From NCBI GenBank assembly GCA_045600585.1, contig JAZRYE010000004.1, positions 62,001 through 126,000 on the forward strand: 64,000 nucleotides of DNA. Reading direction: 5' to 3'. The translations under genes and the position numbers were made by a program. This DNA comes from JAZRYE01 sp045600585. GTDB lineage: Bacteria; Bacillota_I; Bacilli_A; RFN20; CAG-826. This document shows, in pieces, positions 36,252 to 44,874 of this stretch. The stretch's first letter is position 1; every line of letters starts with the position of its first letter. Under the pieces are notes generated by a model. That model had not been told where the DNA came from. It saw only the letters and a program-made list of their open reading frames with translations, and ran no database searches.

Positions 36252-36710
36252 TTAAAATTTAATTGCTAAACGGATTTTTGATATATTCGATTTTGTTATA
36301 TCAACCAATTTTGTTCTACTCTTAATTTTGATTTCTAAGATAATATTTGTTTCATTTACTTCTTTTAATGTTCCTTCAAGAATGTTTTCTCCATCAATTG
36401 GATTAGTTAAATGAACATTAACATAAGAATTGACATAATCATGTAATGCTTCAATTCTTAAAGGCTTTTCAGCACCTAAAGAAGAAATGTCTAATGTATA
36501 GGCGAAATCAAATGGATCAAGTTCATCAATATAAGCATTTAATGCATTGCTAATTTCAACAATTGCTGCCATGTCAATAGGTTCAACACGGTCAACAATA
36601 ACTTCTAAAGTCATTCCAGTCTTATCTTTACGATTCTTTATAGAAACAAGTTCGTAAGATAAATCTTTGAGCTTTTCACTAATTAAGTTTTCGAGTTGTT
36701 TTAGTTCCAT
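36252..36710 (-). CDS. rimP: Ribosome maturation factor RimP
   Basis: 152 residues, usual for RimP: N-terminal domain (LKDLSYELVSIKNRKDKTGMTLEVIVD in part, then DPFDFAYTLDISSLGAEKPL) and a C-terminal SH3-like barrel. It supports 30S maturation and leads the rimP-nusA-ylxR-infB-rbfA operon. The ribosome-binding site AGGTAGG lies directly after a leader terminator. Confidence 0.95.
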   Translation of the reverse strand: MELKQLENLISEKLKDLSYELVSIKNRKDKTGMTLEVIVDRVEPIDMAAIVEISNALNAYIDELDPFDFAYTLDISSLGAEKPLRIEALHDYVNSYVNVHLTNPIDGENILEGTLKEVNETNIILEIKIKSRTKLVDITKSNISKIRLAIKF

Positions 36711-36724
36711 AATACCTACCTATC

Positions 36725-36752
36725 AAAAACAAAGAGTGGCTTGCGGCCACTC
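36725..36752 (-). terminator. Leader terminator before rimP-nusA
   Basis: On the minus strand GAGTGGC-CGCAA-GCCACTC (7 bp) is followed by TTTGTTTTT, between the promoter and the rimP ribosome-binding site. The preceding ACTC-TTAATT-GAGT can take up the 5' arm and compete, as in an attenuator. Confidence 0.8.
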
Positions 36753-36788
36753 AATTAAGAGTAAATTACTAACCTTGCGATTAGCATA

Positions 36789-36794
36789 ATTATA
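36789..36794 (-). promoter_or_regulatory. -10 box of the rimP-nusA operon
   Basis: TATAAT on the minus strand about 80 bases before the rimP ATG. No convincing -35 is seen. It is the best placed start for the attenuator leader. Confidence 0.5.
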
Positions 36795-37055
36795 TTATCT
36801 TTAAATAAGATAAAAGTAAATATAATTTTAAGAAAAATATAGATAACTATCCTAAAGGTCCATTATTAGTTTTGATAAAGATAAAAAAGCATTATCAAAA
36901 GAAAGGATTTCAACTTTATATGTGATTTCGTATGAACTATATTTTCTTCTATCAGATTTTCTTATAATTTTTATTTAATTAATGAATAATAAATAGATTA
37001 TAGGCTTATAAAGATATGATGATATAGCTATTATTCAAAGATTGAATTTTTATAT

Positions 37056-37943
37056 TTATTTTTCTTTATGGCGAAGATTAAATTTCTTTGCGTGACCTGC
37101 ATGTCTTCTTTCAACCGGGAAAGGGTCGATCCATTTTTCTCCATCCCACTTACGAAGGCTTCTTTCACCATAACGAATTTTTGCAAATTCTTTAATACTA
37201 TTAAAAGAATATATCATATGGCCTTCAAATTCATATTCTTTAAACGGGAAGATAACCTCTCTAGGCCAAGATAAATTTACAACTGTATCGCTCCAATTCT
37301 GGAAAGGGATAATTACAGTTTGAGAAACAAAAGGCGAGTCTTTATATTTTTCTGCTACCTCTTTTTCAAAAGCTTTTAATTTCTTCTTCATTCCATATGG
37401 ATGAATTCTTAAAATACCATCAGCAAAGCAATACCACGGCATCATTCTTTTTGATTTCTTGATGAGCTTTTCATGTTCTTTTCTTTCTTCAGGAACACCC
37501 ATAAAAGCACAGATATCAATGAAAAATCCGTGAGATCCACATCTAGGAGGAAGAGTTAATTCGCTCGCTTCTTTGATATATGAATCTTTTAGTCTTAATT
37601 TCATTGTTGGAATAAGAACATTATATTTCTTGTTATTCTCGTAACATTCCAAAACAAATTTAGGATTTAAATCATTTTTACAAGCTTCAACAATACGATT
37701 AATATCTTCATATTTAATGACAATATCTGCATCATCATCCCAAGGGATGAATCCACTATAGTTATAGCAACCCAATGCACTACCAAAGCCTAATGCATAT
37801 GGAATATCGTTTTTACGGCATATACGATCAAATTCCAAAACTAAATCGAGAATTATTTTATGTAATTCTTCGGTTGTACATAAATTTCCATCAGTGTCTT
37901 TACCGATTGGATATATAGTTTTATCAATAATTCTATCTTTCAT
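37056..37943 (-). CDS. LicD family nucleotidyltransferase-fold protein
   Basis: 295 residues with the LicD signature PYALGFGSALGCYNYSGF followed by IPWDDDADIVI (about 46-75), the Asp cluster that binds metal, and a later GFFIDICAFMGVPE. LicD proteins transfer phosphocholine or other phospho-groups to surface glycans. No choline uptake or activation genes are near, so the real substrate is open. It follows the repeat-bearing membrane protein by 5 bp. Confidence 0.88.
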   Translation of the reverse strand: MKDRIIDKTIYPIGKDTDGNLCTTEELHKIILDLVLEFDRICRKNDIPYALGFGSALGCYNYSGFIPWDDDADIVIKYEDINRIVEACKNDLNPKFVLECYENNKKYNVLIPTMKLRLKDSYIKEASELTLPPRCGSHGFFIDICAFMGVPEERKEHEKLIKKSKRMMPWYCFADGILRIHPYGMKKKLKAFEKEVAEKYKDSPFVSQTVIIPFQNWSDTVVNLSWPREVIFPFKEYEFEGHMIYSFNSIKEFAKIRYGERSLRKWDGEKWIDPFPVERRHAGHAKKFNLRHKEK

Positions 37944-37948
37944 AATAA

Positions 37949-38983
37949 TTAAAATGGATTAACAACGATTTGTCCGTCTTCACAGTTAACTGCTGTAGTT
38001 CCAGCTTTCGCAAGCCAGTTACTACCTCTTTTTATACGCTTCCATTGGTCTTTTGTTCCTGAATAAACAATCTTAGTAAGTTTCTTACAGTTAAAGAATG
38101 CATTAAACTTAATAACTTTAACAGATGTTGGAATTGTAACAAGCTCTAAATTTAAAGCATTTGCAAAAGCAGCTTCGCCAATGACTTTAATTCCATTTGG
38201 AATATCCGCTACCTGAATTTGCATATTTTCAGCAAATGAATGACCGCCAATAGATTTAATGTTACTTGGAATAGTTGTCAAACTTTCAGTAGTAACTTGT
38301 TCTGATGGATTTAATTTTTCTTCTTTGACTTCGTAAGCCATTGCATCTTTAATATAGACTTTGTGTTTAAAAGCGACAACATAAACAATTCCTAAAATTA
38401 ACATTACTAAGAATGAAGCACATATTAAGATTATGTCGTAATTGTATAAACAATTAACAACTACACCTTCTAGTTGAGCTACAAAGGAAATAAAGAAACC
38501 TAAAGCAGTAAAAATACCGCAAAGAATAATTGTGAAAATGAATATTCCCCATGAATTTTTATATGGATTTTTATAGTGCTTTGATTTACCAAAAGCGATA
38601 AAAACAATACCATAAAATAAAGAAATTACTGCCCAAATAATCATTAATGAATAAATGACTCCTGAGCCTAAAAAGAAATATGGGAAAACATATTCTATTA
38701 ATCCACCATACATAGTTGAATGTTCATCCATAAAATGGAAAAAATCCAAGATTTCAGATCTCATCGAAGAATTATTCTTAAATAGAAACATTCCTTGAAT
38801 TAAATCTAGTCCTTTGATGTCGATTACAGTTGATTCAAATTTGATTGTTAAAACTGGAAATAAAAAATAAATTAAAACTGGAATTGAAGTCGCTAATAAA
38901 GATAGCAATCCAGTTAGAATTACTGCAAAGGAATATCGATTAATGACTTTAACGCCATTTATTTCTTTTACTCTGTTACTCAT
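37949..38983 (-). CDS. Membrane protein with C-terminal leucine-rich (BspA-type) repeats
   Basis: 344 residues: about four membrane segments (roughly 18-40, 115-135, 145-170, 180-205) and a C-terminal domain from about 235 with LRR_5/BspA-like repeats (IKSIGGHSFAENMQIQVADI, VIGEAAFANALNLELVTI, VIKFNAFFNCKKLTKIVY) ending in the W-K-R cap typical of such proteins. BspA repeats are usually secreted; here they follow the membrane part, and their side of the membrane is not determined. Function unknown. No strong ribosome-binding site. Confidence 0.85.
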   Translation of the reverse strand: MSNRVKEINGVKVINRYSFAVILTGLLSLLATSIPVLIYFLFPVLTIKFESTVIDIKGLDLIQGMFLFKNNSSMRSEILDFFHFMDEHSTMYGGLIEYVFPYFFLGSGVIYSLMIIWAVISLFYGIVFIAFGKSKHYKNPYKNSWGIFIFTIILCGIFTALGFFISFVAQLEGVVVNCLYNYDIILICASFLVMLILGIVYVVAFKHKVYIKDAMAYEVKEEKLNPSEQVTTESLTTIPSNIKSIGGHSFAENMQIQVADIPNGIKVIGEAAFANALNLELVTIPTSVKVIKFNAFFNCKKLTKIVYSGTKDQWKRIKRGSNWLAKAGTTAVNCEDGQIVVNPF

Positions 38984-38997
38984 ATATTTGCGCTTTC

Positions 38998-39012
38998 TTC
39001 TATTTAATAGAA
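38998..39012. repeat. 15-bp palindrome upstream of the repeat-bearing membrane gene
   Basis: TTCTATT and AATAGAA around a single T, about 15 bases before the ATG at 38983. It could be an operator or a small mRNA hairpin. Confidence 0.4.
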
Positions 39013-39024
39013 TTCACCATTATC

Positions 39025-39046
39025 TAAAACAAGCATTAAAGCATGT
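39025..39046 (-). terminator. Possible terminator of the aromatic operon
   Basis: On the minus strand ACATGC and GCTTGT pair at five of six positions around TTTAAT, then TTTTAG. It overlaps the aroF stop. Weak. Confidence 0.35.
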
Positions 39047-40067
39047 TATAGATTTCATAGATAAGCTTTTCACTTTCTTCAAAACCTAAGCAACTATCAG
39101 TAATTGATTTACCATAAATCGCATCAGGTCCTGCTTTTTGACATCCGGATAATAAATATGATTCAATCATTAATCCTTTTACCATCTTCTTAATATCTGG
39201 ATTAATTTTACAAGATTGAACGACCTCCAATGCAATGCGATATTGTTCTTCTCCATGTTTACCACTATTTGCGTGATTTGTATCAACAATAACTGCAGGA
39301 TTTTTGAAATGTTCTTCATTATAAATCTTGCTTAAGGCTAATAAATCTTCAAAATGATAATTAGGATAAGATTGTCCGTTTTGATCAACATATCCTCTTA
39401 AAATACAGTGAGTCAATGGATTACCAGAAGACTCAACTTCCCAACCTCGATAGATAAATCTATGAGCAAGTTGAGCAGCACTTACAGAATTAAGCATTAC
39501 TGTAATATCACCAGATGTAGGATTTTTCATGCCAACTGGGATATCTAGTCCAGAAGCTGTTAAACGATGTTGCTGATCTTCAACGCTTCTAGCCCCGACT
39601 GCAACATAAGATAATAAATCTGATAAGTAACGATGGTTTTCACTGTAAAGCATTTCATCAGCACAGCTAAAACCAGCTTCTTGTAACGCTCTTAAATGTA
39701 ACTTACGAATTGCAATTAAACCTTTTAACATATTTGGGTCTTGATTTGGGTCAGGCTGATGAAGCATTCCTTTATATCCAGCTCCTGTTGTTCTTGGCTT
39801 ATTTGTATAAATGCGTGGACAAATTATGATTTTATCATAAACTTTATCTTGAACTGCTCTTAACTTATTAATATATTCAATAACAGCGTCTTCTCTATCT
39901 GCAGAACAAGGACCAATTATCAAAAGAAATTTATTACTTTTTCCAGATAAAATATCTTGAATATCTCTATCGTTTTTTTCTTTAATTTCTCTTAGTTCGT
40001 CACTCAAAGGATACATTTCTTTAATTTCCTGAGGAACAGGTAATTTTCTTATAAATTTTATGTTCAT
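39036..40067 (-). CDS. aroF: 3-deoxy-7-phosphoheptulonate (DAHP) synthase, type I
   Basis: 343 residues of the AroF/G/H class: LLIIGPCSADREDAVIEY, YTNKPRTTGAGYKGMLHQPD, GARSVEDQQHRL, GMKNPTSGD and VDTNHANSGK. It condenses phosphoenolpyruvate with erythrose-4-phosphate, the first shikimate step. No separate regulatory domain is fused, so feedback would be by the core loops. It is last in the operon and has AGGAG before the ATG. Confidence 0.96.
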   Translation of the reverse strand: MNIKFIRKLPVPQEIKEMYPLSDELREIKEKNDRDIQDILSGKSNKFLLIIGPCSADREDAVIEYINKLRAVQDKVYDKIIICPRIYTNKPRTTGAGYKGMLHQPDPNQDPNMLKGLIAIRKLHLRALQEAGFSCADEMLYSENHRYLSDLLSYVAVGARSVEDQQHRLTASGLDIPVGMKNPTSGDITVMLNSVSAAQLAHRFIYRGWEVESSGNPLTHCILRGYVDQNGQSYPNYHFEDLLALSKIYNEEHFKNPAVIVDTNHANSGKHGEEQYRIALEVVQSCKINPDIKKMVKGLMIESYLLSGCQKAGPDAIYGKSITDSCLGFEESEKLIYEIYNML

Positions 40068-40072
40068 AATAA

Positions 40073-40924
40073 TTACTCCTTATTGAAATGAGATCTCCTT
40101 TTTGTAGAAATTCTCATTAATTCTTTAATTTGTTCAACATCTTCATCTTCAATTGATTTCTTTAATTTTGAAAAAACATTTAAAAATAAATCCATTTGGT
40201 TGATAAGTTGTTCTTTATTCATTAAGAATAACTCACTCCACATATCTTCGTTGATGTTAGCAATTCTAGTTAAATTTCTAAATGAATCACCAGTATAGGT
40301 AGCAAGATGTTCACTATCTTTACAAGTCATTAACGATACAGCTATGCAGTGTGTTAATTGAGATAAGAATGCAATCATTTCATCGTGCTTTTCTGGTGAT
40401 AATCGAGAGATTCTTGAAAACTTTAAATCTCTACCGATTGTTTCAGCGAATTTGATTGCTTCTTCACTGTTTTGTTCAGTTGGAGTGACGATGTAATTTG
40501 CTTTATGGAATATTTCTGCTTTTGCATTTTTAGCTCCATAAACTTCTCTTCCTGCCATTGGGTGAGCACCGATAAATTCTACTCCATCAGGTAATTCATC
40601 TTGAATTTTATAAATAATACTAGTTTTAATGCCAGTTACATCGGTGAATATTGTTCCTTTACTAAAGTAAGATTTATAAGTTTTAATCCAACTAATAAAT
40701 GTTTTTGGATATAGGGCAAATATAATTCGATTAAAAGAAGATATATATTCTTTATCAAATTTAACCCGTCCTTCTACTATCATTTTCTTTTCAATAGCGT
40801 AATCTATATCGCTTTGTTTAAGGGTTATCGCATGAACTTCATATCCTTGGTTAGTTAATCCAATTGCATATGAGCCACCGATAAGACCTAAACCGATAAT
40901 TAATATCTTTTTATCTTTATTCAT
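40073..40924 (-). CDS. tyrA: Prephenate dehydrogenase
   Basis: 283 residues; NAD(P)-binding IIGLGLIGGSYAIGL, then GAHPMAGREVYGAKNA and SQLTHCIAVSLM. It makes 4-hydroxyphenylpyruvate. No ACT or chorismate mutase domain is attached. It overlaps aroA by 8 bp. Confidence 0.95.
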   Translation of the reverse strand: MNKDKKILIIGLGLIGGSYAIGLTNQGYEVHAITLKQSDIDYAIEKKMIVEGRVKFDKEYISSFNRIIFALYPKTFISWIKTYKSYFSKGTIFTDVTGIKTSIIYKIQDELPDGVEFIGAHPMAGREVYGAKNAKAEIFHKANYIVTPTEQNSEEAIKFAETIGRDLKFSRISRLSPEKHDEMIAFLSQLTHCIAVSLMTCKDSEHLATYTGDSFRNLTRIANINEDMWSELFLMNKEQLINQMDLFLNVFSKLKKSIEDEDVEQIKELMRISTKRRSHFNKE

Positions 40925-42119
40925 AACTAACCTCCGCTCCTAACTCTTTTAAAATTTCAAAATATTCAGGATATGATTTATTAATTGCTTCATAGTCGTT
41001 TATCTTCAAATTCATTTTGCTAATAAGAAGAGAAATTGCCATTGCAATTCGATGATCATTATGTGAATCAAACGATATTTTATTATTAAATAATAATTCT
41101 TGTTCTTTAATATCAATATAATTGTCACCTATTTCAATAGCCACGCCAATTTTTGATAGTTCTTCTTTTATTGCTTCACCACGATTACTTTCTTTGATAG
41201 ATAAACGATTTGTATTAATGAAGCGTCCACCATGCTTTAAAGCGGCAAAAACCATTAATACAGGTGCAAGGTCGATGCAATTAGCTACATCAACACGAGA
41301 AAATTCTTTATCAAGATTCTTAAAGTATTCAATGTATGCTTTATCGCCTTGAAGTGAATTTGGATTTAAACCTTCAATTTCAATTGATGAATCAAAATAA
41401 TTAAATGCATCAATAAATGCCGCGTTACTATAGTCGCCCTCAACTTCTAGATTCTTGGATTTATATTTTTGATTGCCTTTAATGAATAAAGAATTGTTTG
41501 AAATAGTAATTTCTATACCAAATTCTTTTAAAACAGAAATTGTAATATCAATATAATTCTTTGAATTAACAGGTGGAATTAGTCTAATTTCACTATCACC
41601 ATCTACTAAAGGTAAAGCAAATAATAATCCTGTAATAAATTGCGAAGATATTGATCCATCTACTTCGTATATTCCGCTTGTTAAATGACCATTAAGAGTA
41701 ATTGAATTATTGGATTTTATTATATTAACATTTCGATTTTTAAATAAATCTTCATAAATTCCGATTCCTCTTTCAATTAATCGAGGGGAACCCATAAAGA
41801 TTGATTTATCGCACATTGCTAAAGAAATAGGAATTAAAAATCTAAAAGTCGAACCGGACTCTTCACAGTTAAACATAGGAATTTTATTGATTAAATTTGT
41901 TTTTTTAAAATAAACGATGTCTTTTTCTTCTTTGTAGTTTGCACCTAAAGATTTTAAACAAGATAAAGTTGCTTTAATATCATTGCTATTTGGAACATTA
42001 GAAATATAGCCTTTATCAAATGATAAAAACTCTGCAATTAGATATCTATGAGCATAGCTTTTTGATCCAATTACTTTTACTTTTCCATTCAGTTTTGACT
42101 TATTAATAGAGACTTCCAT
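40917..42119 (-). CDS. aroA: 5-enolpyruvylshikimate-3-phosphate synthase
   Basis: 400 residues, rather short for EPSP synthase but complete: SKSYAHRYLIAEFL, GSTFRFLIPISLA, GSISSQFITGLLFALPL, EGDYSNAAF and DHRIAMAISLL. It joins phosphoenolpyruvate to shikimate-3-phosphate. Immediately follows aroQ. Confidence 0.96.
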   Translation of the reverse strand: MEVSINKSKLNGKVKVIGSKSYAHRYLIAEFLSFDKGYISNVPNSNDIKATLSCLKSLGANYKEEKDIVYFKKTNLINKIPMFNCEESGSTFRFLIPISLAMCDKSIFMGSPRLIERGIGIYEDLFKNRNVNIIKSNNSITLNGHLTSGIYEVDGSISSQFITGLLFALPLVDGDSEIRLIPPVNSKNYIDITISVLKEFGIEITISNNSLFIKGNQKYKSKNLEVEGDYSNAAFIDAFNYFDSSIEIEGLNPNSLQGDKAYIEYFKNLDKEFSRVDVANCIDLAPVLMVFAALKHGGRFINTNRLSIKESNRGEAIKEELSKIGVAIEIGDNYIDIKEQELLFNNKISFDSHNDHRIAMAISLLISKMNLKINDYEAINKSYPEYFEILKELGAEVSYE

Positions 42120-42548
42120 TTATTTACCTAACAAAATATTAATTGCGTGAATATATCCTTTAATTCCTTCTCCCATGACTGTAGCAATACATGCTTTTCG
42201 AATGTAACTAACTTGTCTAAAGCCTTCTCTTTTTGAAACATCCGAGATATGAACTTCAACTGTTGGAATATTAACAGCTTTAACAGCATCTAAAATAGCT
42301 ATAGAAGTATGAGTGTAAGCACCAGGATTAATCACAATACCATCAACCTTATTTAAATAAGCTTCTTGGATTTTATCTACTAAAGCACCCTCATGATTGG
42401 ATTGGAAAATTTCAACTTCAAAGTTATTCTCTATAGAGAAATCATTAATTAATTTAATTAAATCATCATATGTTTCAGAGCCATAAATATTCTTTTCTCT
42501 AATACCAAGAAAATTAATATTTGCCCCATTAATTACTAAAATCTTCAT
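42120..42548 (-). CDS. aroQ: 3-dehydroquinate dehydratase, type II
   Basis: 142 residues beginning MKILVINGANINFLGIRE; YGSETYDDL, FQSNHEGALVDKI, GIVINPGAYTHTSIAI and VEVHISDVSKREGFR are the class II motifs. It dehydrates 3-dehydroquinate to 3-dehydroshikimate. ATGA overlap with the aroE-aroK stop. Confidence 0.97.
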   Translation of the reverse strand: MKILVINGANINFLGIREKNIYGSETYDDLIKLINDFSIENNFEVEIFQSNHEGALVDKIQEAYLNKVDGIVINPGAYTHTSIAILDAVKAVNIPTVEVHISDVSKREGFRQVSYIRKACIATVMGEGIKGYIHAINILLGK

Positions 42549-43780
42549 TTTCTTACCTCCAATATTGCTTCAACGTTATCTTTTATCGACCCATCTCCAG
42601 GAATGATGTAATCAGCGGTTTTCTTATATAAATCAATTCTTTCAAAATATCTTTTTTCTAGAGATTCAATATCGCTTGATAAAGGACGATCATTTGAGAC
42701 AATTAATTTATCTAATGAGCGATTTATAAAATAAATCTTTCCATTTTGTTTTAATGAATCGATATTTTCTTTTTTTAGAATTGCCCCACCACCAGTAGCG
42801 ATAACTAGAGATTGCCTTTTTGAAATTTCTTTAATTACTTCTATTTCCATTTTTCTAAAAGAGTCTTCTCCGTTTTCTTTTATAAAATCAGAAATTGGAC
42901 CATTGATCTTTTTAATGATTTCTTCATCAGTATCAATAAATTCTCTATTCATAACTTTAGCAAGTTCTAAACCTGTAGTTGATTTTCCGCTTGTAGGCAT
43001 ACCAGTTAAAACAATATTTTCTTTGTTTAATAATAATCTTTCAAAGTAGTTAGATATCTCATCAATTTTTACTGGTTTATCGATAAAATATTCCATTGCT
43101 TTTACTGCTTGAGCAACAAGCATATATAAGCCAGAACAAGATTTGATATTTCTTTCTTTTGCTTTTAAAGTTAAGGCTGTTTGTAAAGGGTTATAAATAA
43201 CATCAACAACGGCTTCTAATGAATTAAATTTATCTAAATCAATTGGGGTGGATTCGTTATTTGGAAACATGCCAACAGGAGTTGTATTGACAAGAATGTC
43301 AATATTTTCACTATTTTGGTATAGTTCTTCGTATGTAATATATCCTTCTTTTGCGTTTCTAGATACTTTTAAGACACTTTTTGCTGAAAGATAGTTAGAT
43401 ACACCAAAAACAGTATTTGACGTTCCTCCTGAGCCTAAAATTGCAACTCTTTTATTTGATAAGGAAATATCAAAATATTTAAGCATTGTAGCAACACCAT
43501 AGAAATCAGTGTTATAGCCATAGAGTTTGCCGTTTTTATTAACTATGACATTACATGCATTGAGTCTTTTAACAGTATCATCGACATAGTCTAAGTATTT
43601 AATAACTTCTTGTTTGTATGGAATGGTGACATTGATGCCTTTAAAATCTTTTTCAATAAGAAAACGATCGAGATCATTTTTACTAATCTCTTTTATTTCA
43701 TAGCTATATCCACCTAATTCTTCGTGGATAATTTTAGAAAAGCTATGTCCTAATTTTTCTCCGATAATACCGTATTCCAT
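42545..43780 (-). CDS. Fused shikimate dehydrogenase - shikimate kinase
   Basis: 411 residues. Residues 1-250 are AroE: GEKLGHSFSKIIHEEL, INVTIPYKQEVIKYLD, NTDFYGV and GSGGTSNTV. About 252-411 are AroK: LTGMPTSGKSTTGLELAKV (P-loop), DTDEEI, FRKMEIEVI and IATGGGAI. Both active sites look intact, so the protein should do two successive steps (dehydroshikimate to shikimate to shikimate-3-phosphate). Stop and start codons overlap both neighbours (TAATG with aroC, ATGA with aroQ). Confidence 0.95.
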   Translation of the reverse strand: MEYGIIGEKLGHSFSKIIHEELGGYSYEIKEISKNDLDRFLIEKDFKGINVTIPYKQEVIKYLDYVDDTVKRLNACNVIVNKNGKLYGYNTDFYGVATMLKYFDISLSNKRVAILGSGGTSNTVFGVSNYLSAKSVLKVSRNAKEGYITYEELYQNSENIDILVNTTPVGMFPNNESTPIDLDKFNSLEAVVDVIYNPLQTALTLKAKERNIKSCSGLYMLVAQAVKAMEYFIDKPVKIDEISNYFERLLLNKENIVLTGMPTSGKSTTGLELAKVMNREFIDTDEEIIKKINGPISDFIKENGEDSFRKMEIEVIKEISKRQSLVIATGGGAILKKENIDSLKQNGKIYFINRSLDKLIVSNDRPLSSDIESLEKRYFERIDLYKKTADYIIPGDGSIKDNVEAILEVRK

Positions 43781-44874
43781 TAAAAACCTTTCGTTAATAC
43801 TTCTTCTCCGTATTCATCTTCTAAGAAATCCGCAATAACTAAAGCAGTCATGCATCTAATGACTATATTTACTCTTCTAATAATAGCAGGGTCATGTCTT
43901 CCTTTAGTAGAAATGACGGTTTCTTCTTTAGAAGACATATTAATGGTATTTTGTTTTAAAGAAATTGATGGGGTTGGTTTAATAACGACATTAAAAGTAA
44001 CAGGCATGCCATTAGAGATACCTCCATTAATTCCTCCATTATTATTAGTTTTAGTAACTACTTTGCCTTCTTTAATTTCAAATTCATCATTTGCTGATTT
44101 ACCAGTTAAGTTAGCAAAATTAAATCCTTCACCAAATTCAATTCCTTTTATTGCCCCAATAGCAAACATTGCTTTAGCTATATTTCCTTCTAATGAATCA
44201 AAGATTGGTTCTCCTAGTCCAACTGGTAAACCAATAATTGCAGTTTCAATAATTCCTCCAATAGAGTCGCCAGAAGAAGAAACTTTATTAATTTCATTTT
44301 GCATTTCTTCTTCAATATCAGAAATTATTGGAAAAGATTTTGAATTTGCCAAAGCAATTTCTTTTTCAAAATCAGAAAATTTCTTATCTTTGACATTACC
44401 AATTGATAAGATATGACTTCCAATTTTTATACCTAATTTTTCTAGTTGCTTTAAAACAATTGCTCCACTTGCAACAATTGAAACTGTGATTCTACCAGAA
44501 AAATGACCACCACCACGATAATCATTAAAGCCTTTATATTTTACATTCGCTACATAATCTGCATGACCCGGCCTTGCTAAATCTTTAATTGCTTCATAAT
44601 CTTGTGATTTTGTATTTGCGTTAGGAATGATAATTGTTAAAGGACTACCGGTTGTATAGCCATTAAATGCACCAGAAATAATCTGATATTTATCTAATTC
44701 AACTCTTGCTGTTTCAAATTTAGTCGAAGGTCTTCTTTTAGATAAACATTCATTAATAAATTCATCATTGATCTTAATTCCGGCTGGTAAGCCATCTAAT
44801 GTTGCTCCAATGTAAGGGCCATGAGATTCACCAAAAACCATTACTTTTAGTTTATTTCCAAAAACATTGCTCAT
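43780..44874 (-). CDS. aroC: Chorismate synthase
   Basis: 364 residues with GESHGPYIGATLDGLPAGI, RRPSTKFETAR, RPGHADYVANVKY, DYRGGGHFSGRIT and KGRHDPAIIRR, the FMN- and substrate-binding signatures. It forms chorismate from EPSP. It overlaps aroB (ATGA) and the fused gene (TAATG). Confidence 0.97.
   Translation of the reverse strand: MSNVFGNKLKVMVFGESHGPYIGATLDGLPAGIKINDEFINECLSKRRPSTKFETARVELDKYQIISGAFNGYTTGSPLTIIIPNANTKSQDYEAIKDLARPGHADYVANVKYKGFNDYRGGGHFSGRITVSIVASGAIVLKQLEKLGIKIGSHILSIGNVKDKKFSDFEKEIALANSKSFPIISDIEEEMQNEINKVSSSGDSIGGIIETAIIGLPVGLGEPIFDSLEGNIAKAMFAIGAIKGIEFGEGFNFANLTGKSANDEFEIKEGKVVTKTNNNGGINGGISNGMPVTFNVVIKPTPSISLKQNTINMSSKEETVISTKGRHDPAIIRRVNIVIRCMTALVIADFLEDEYGEEVLTKGF

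Larger units (their letters stand above)
36711..37055. other. 345-bp intergenic region between licD-like gene and rimP
   Basis: It holds the rimP promoter and terminator-bearing leader near the rimP end. Farther off, TTTTGATAA (36870-36878) and TTATCAAAA (36892-36900) form an exact 9-bp inverted repeat with a 13-nt loop but no T-run after it. A GAAAGGA at 36901 is followed by ATGTGA, an immediate stop, so no gene starts there. I see nothing else. Confidence 0.6.

Noticed and set aside
36870..36900. Terminator of the licD-like gene
   Set aside because: The 9-bp inverted repeat is all A/T apart from one pair, lies over 150 bases past the stop, and has its T-run in the loop and not after the stem.
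36901..36960. Small gene after GAAAGGA in the rimP upstream region
   Set aside because: The nearest ATG is followed at once by TGA and no other start fits.
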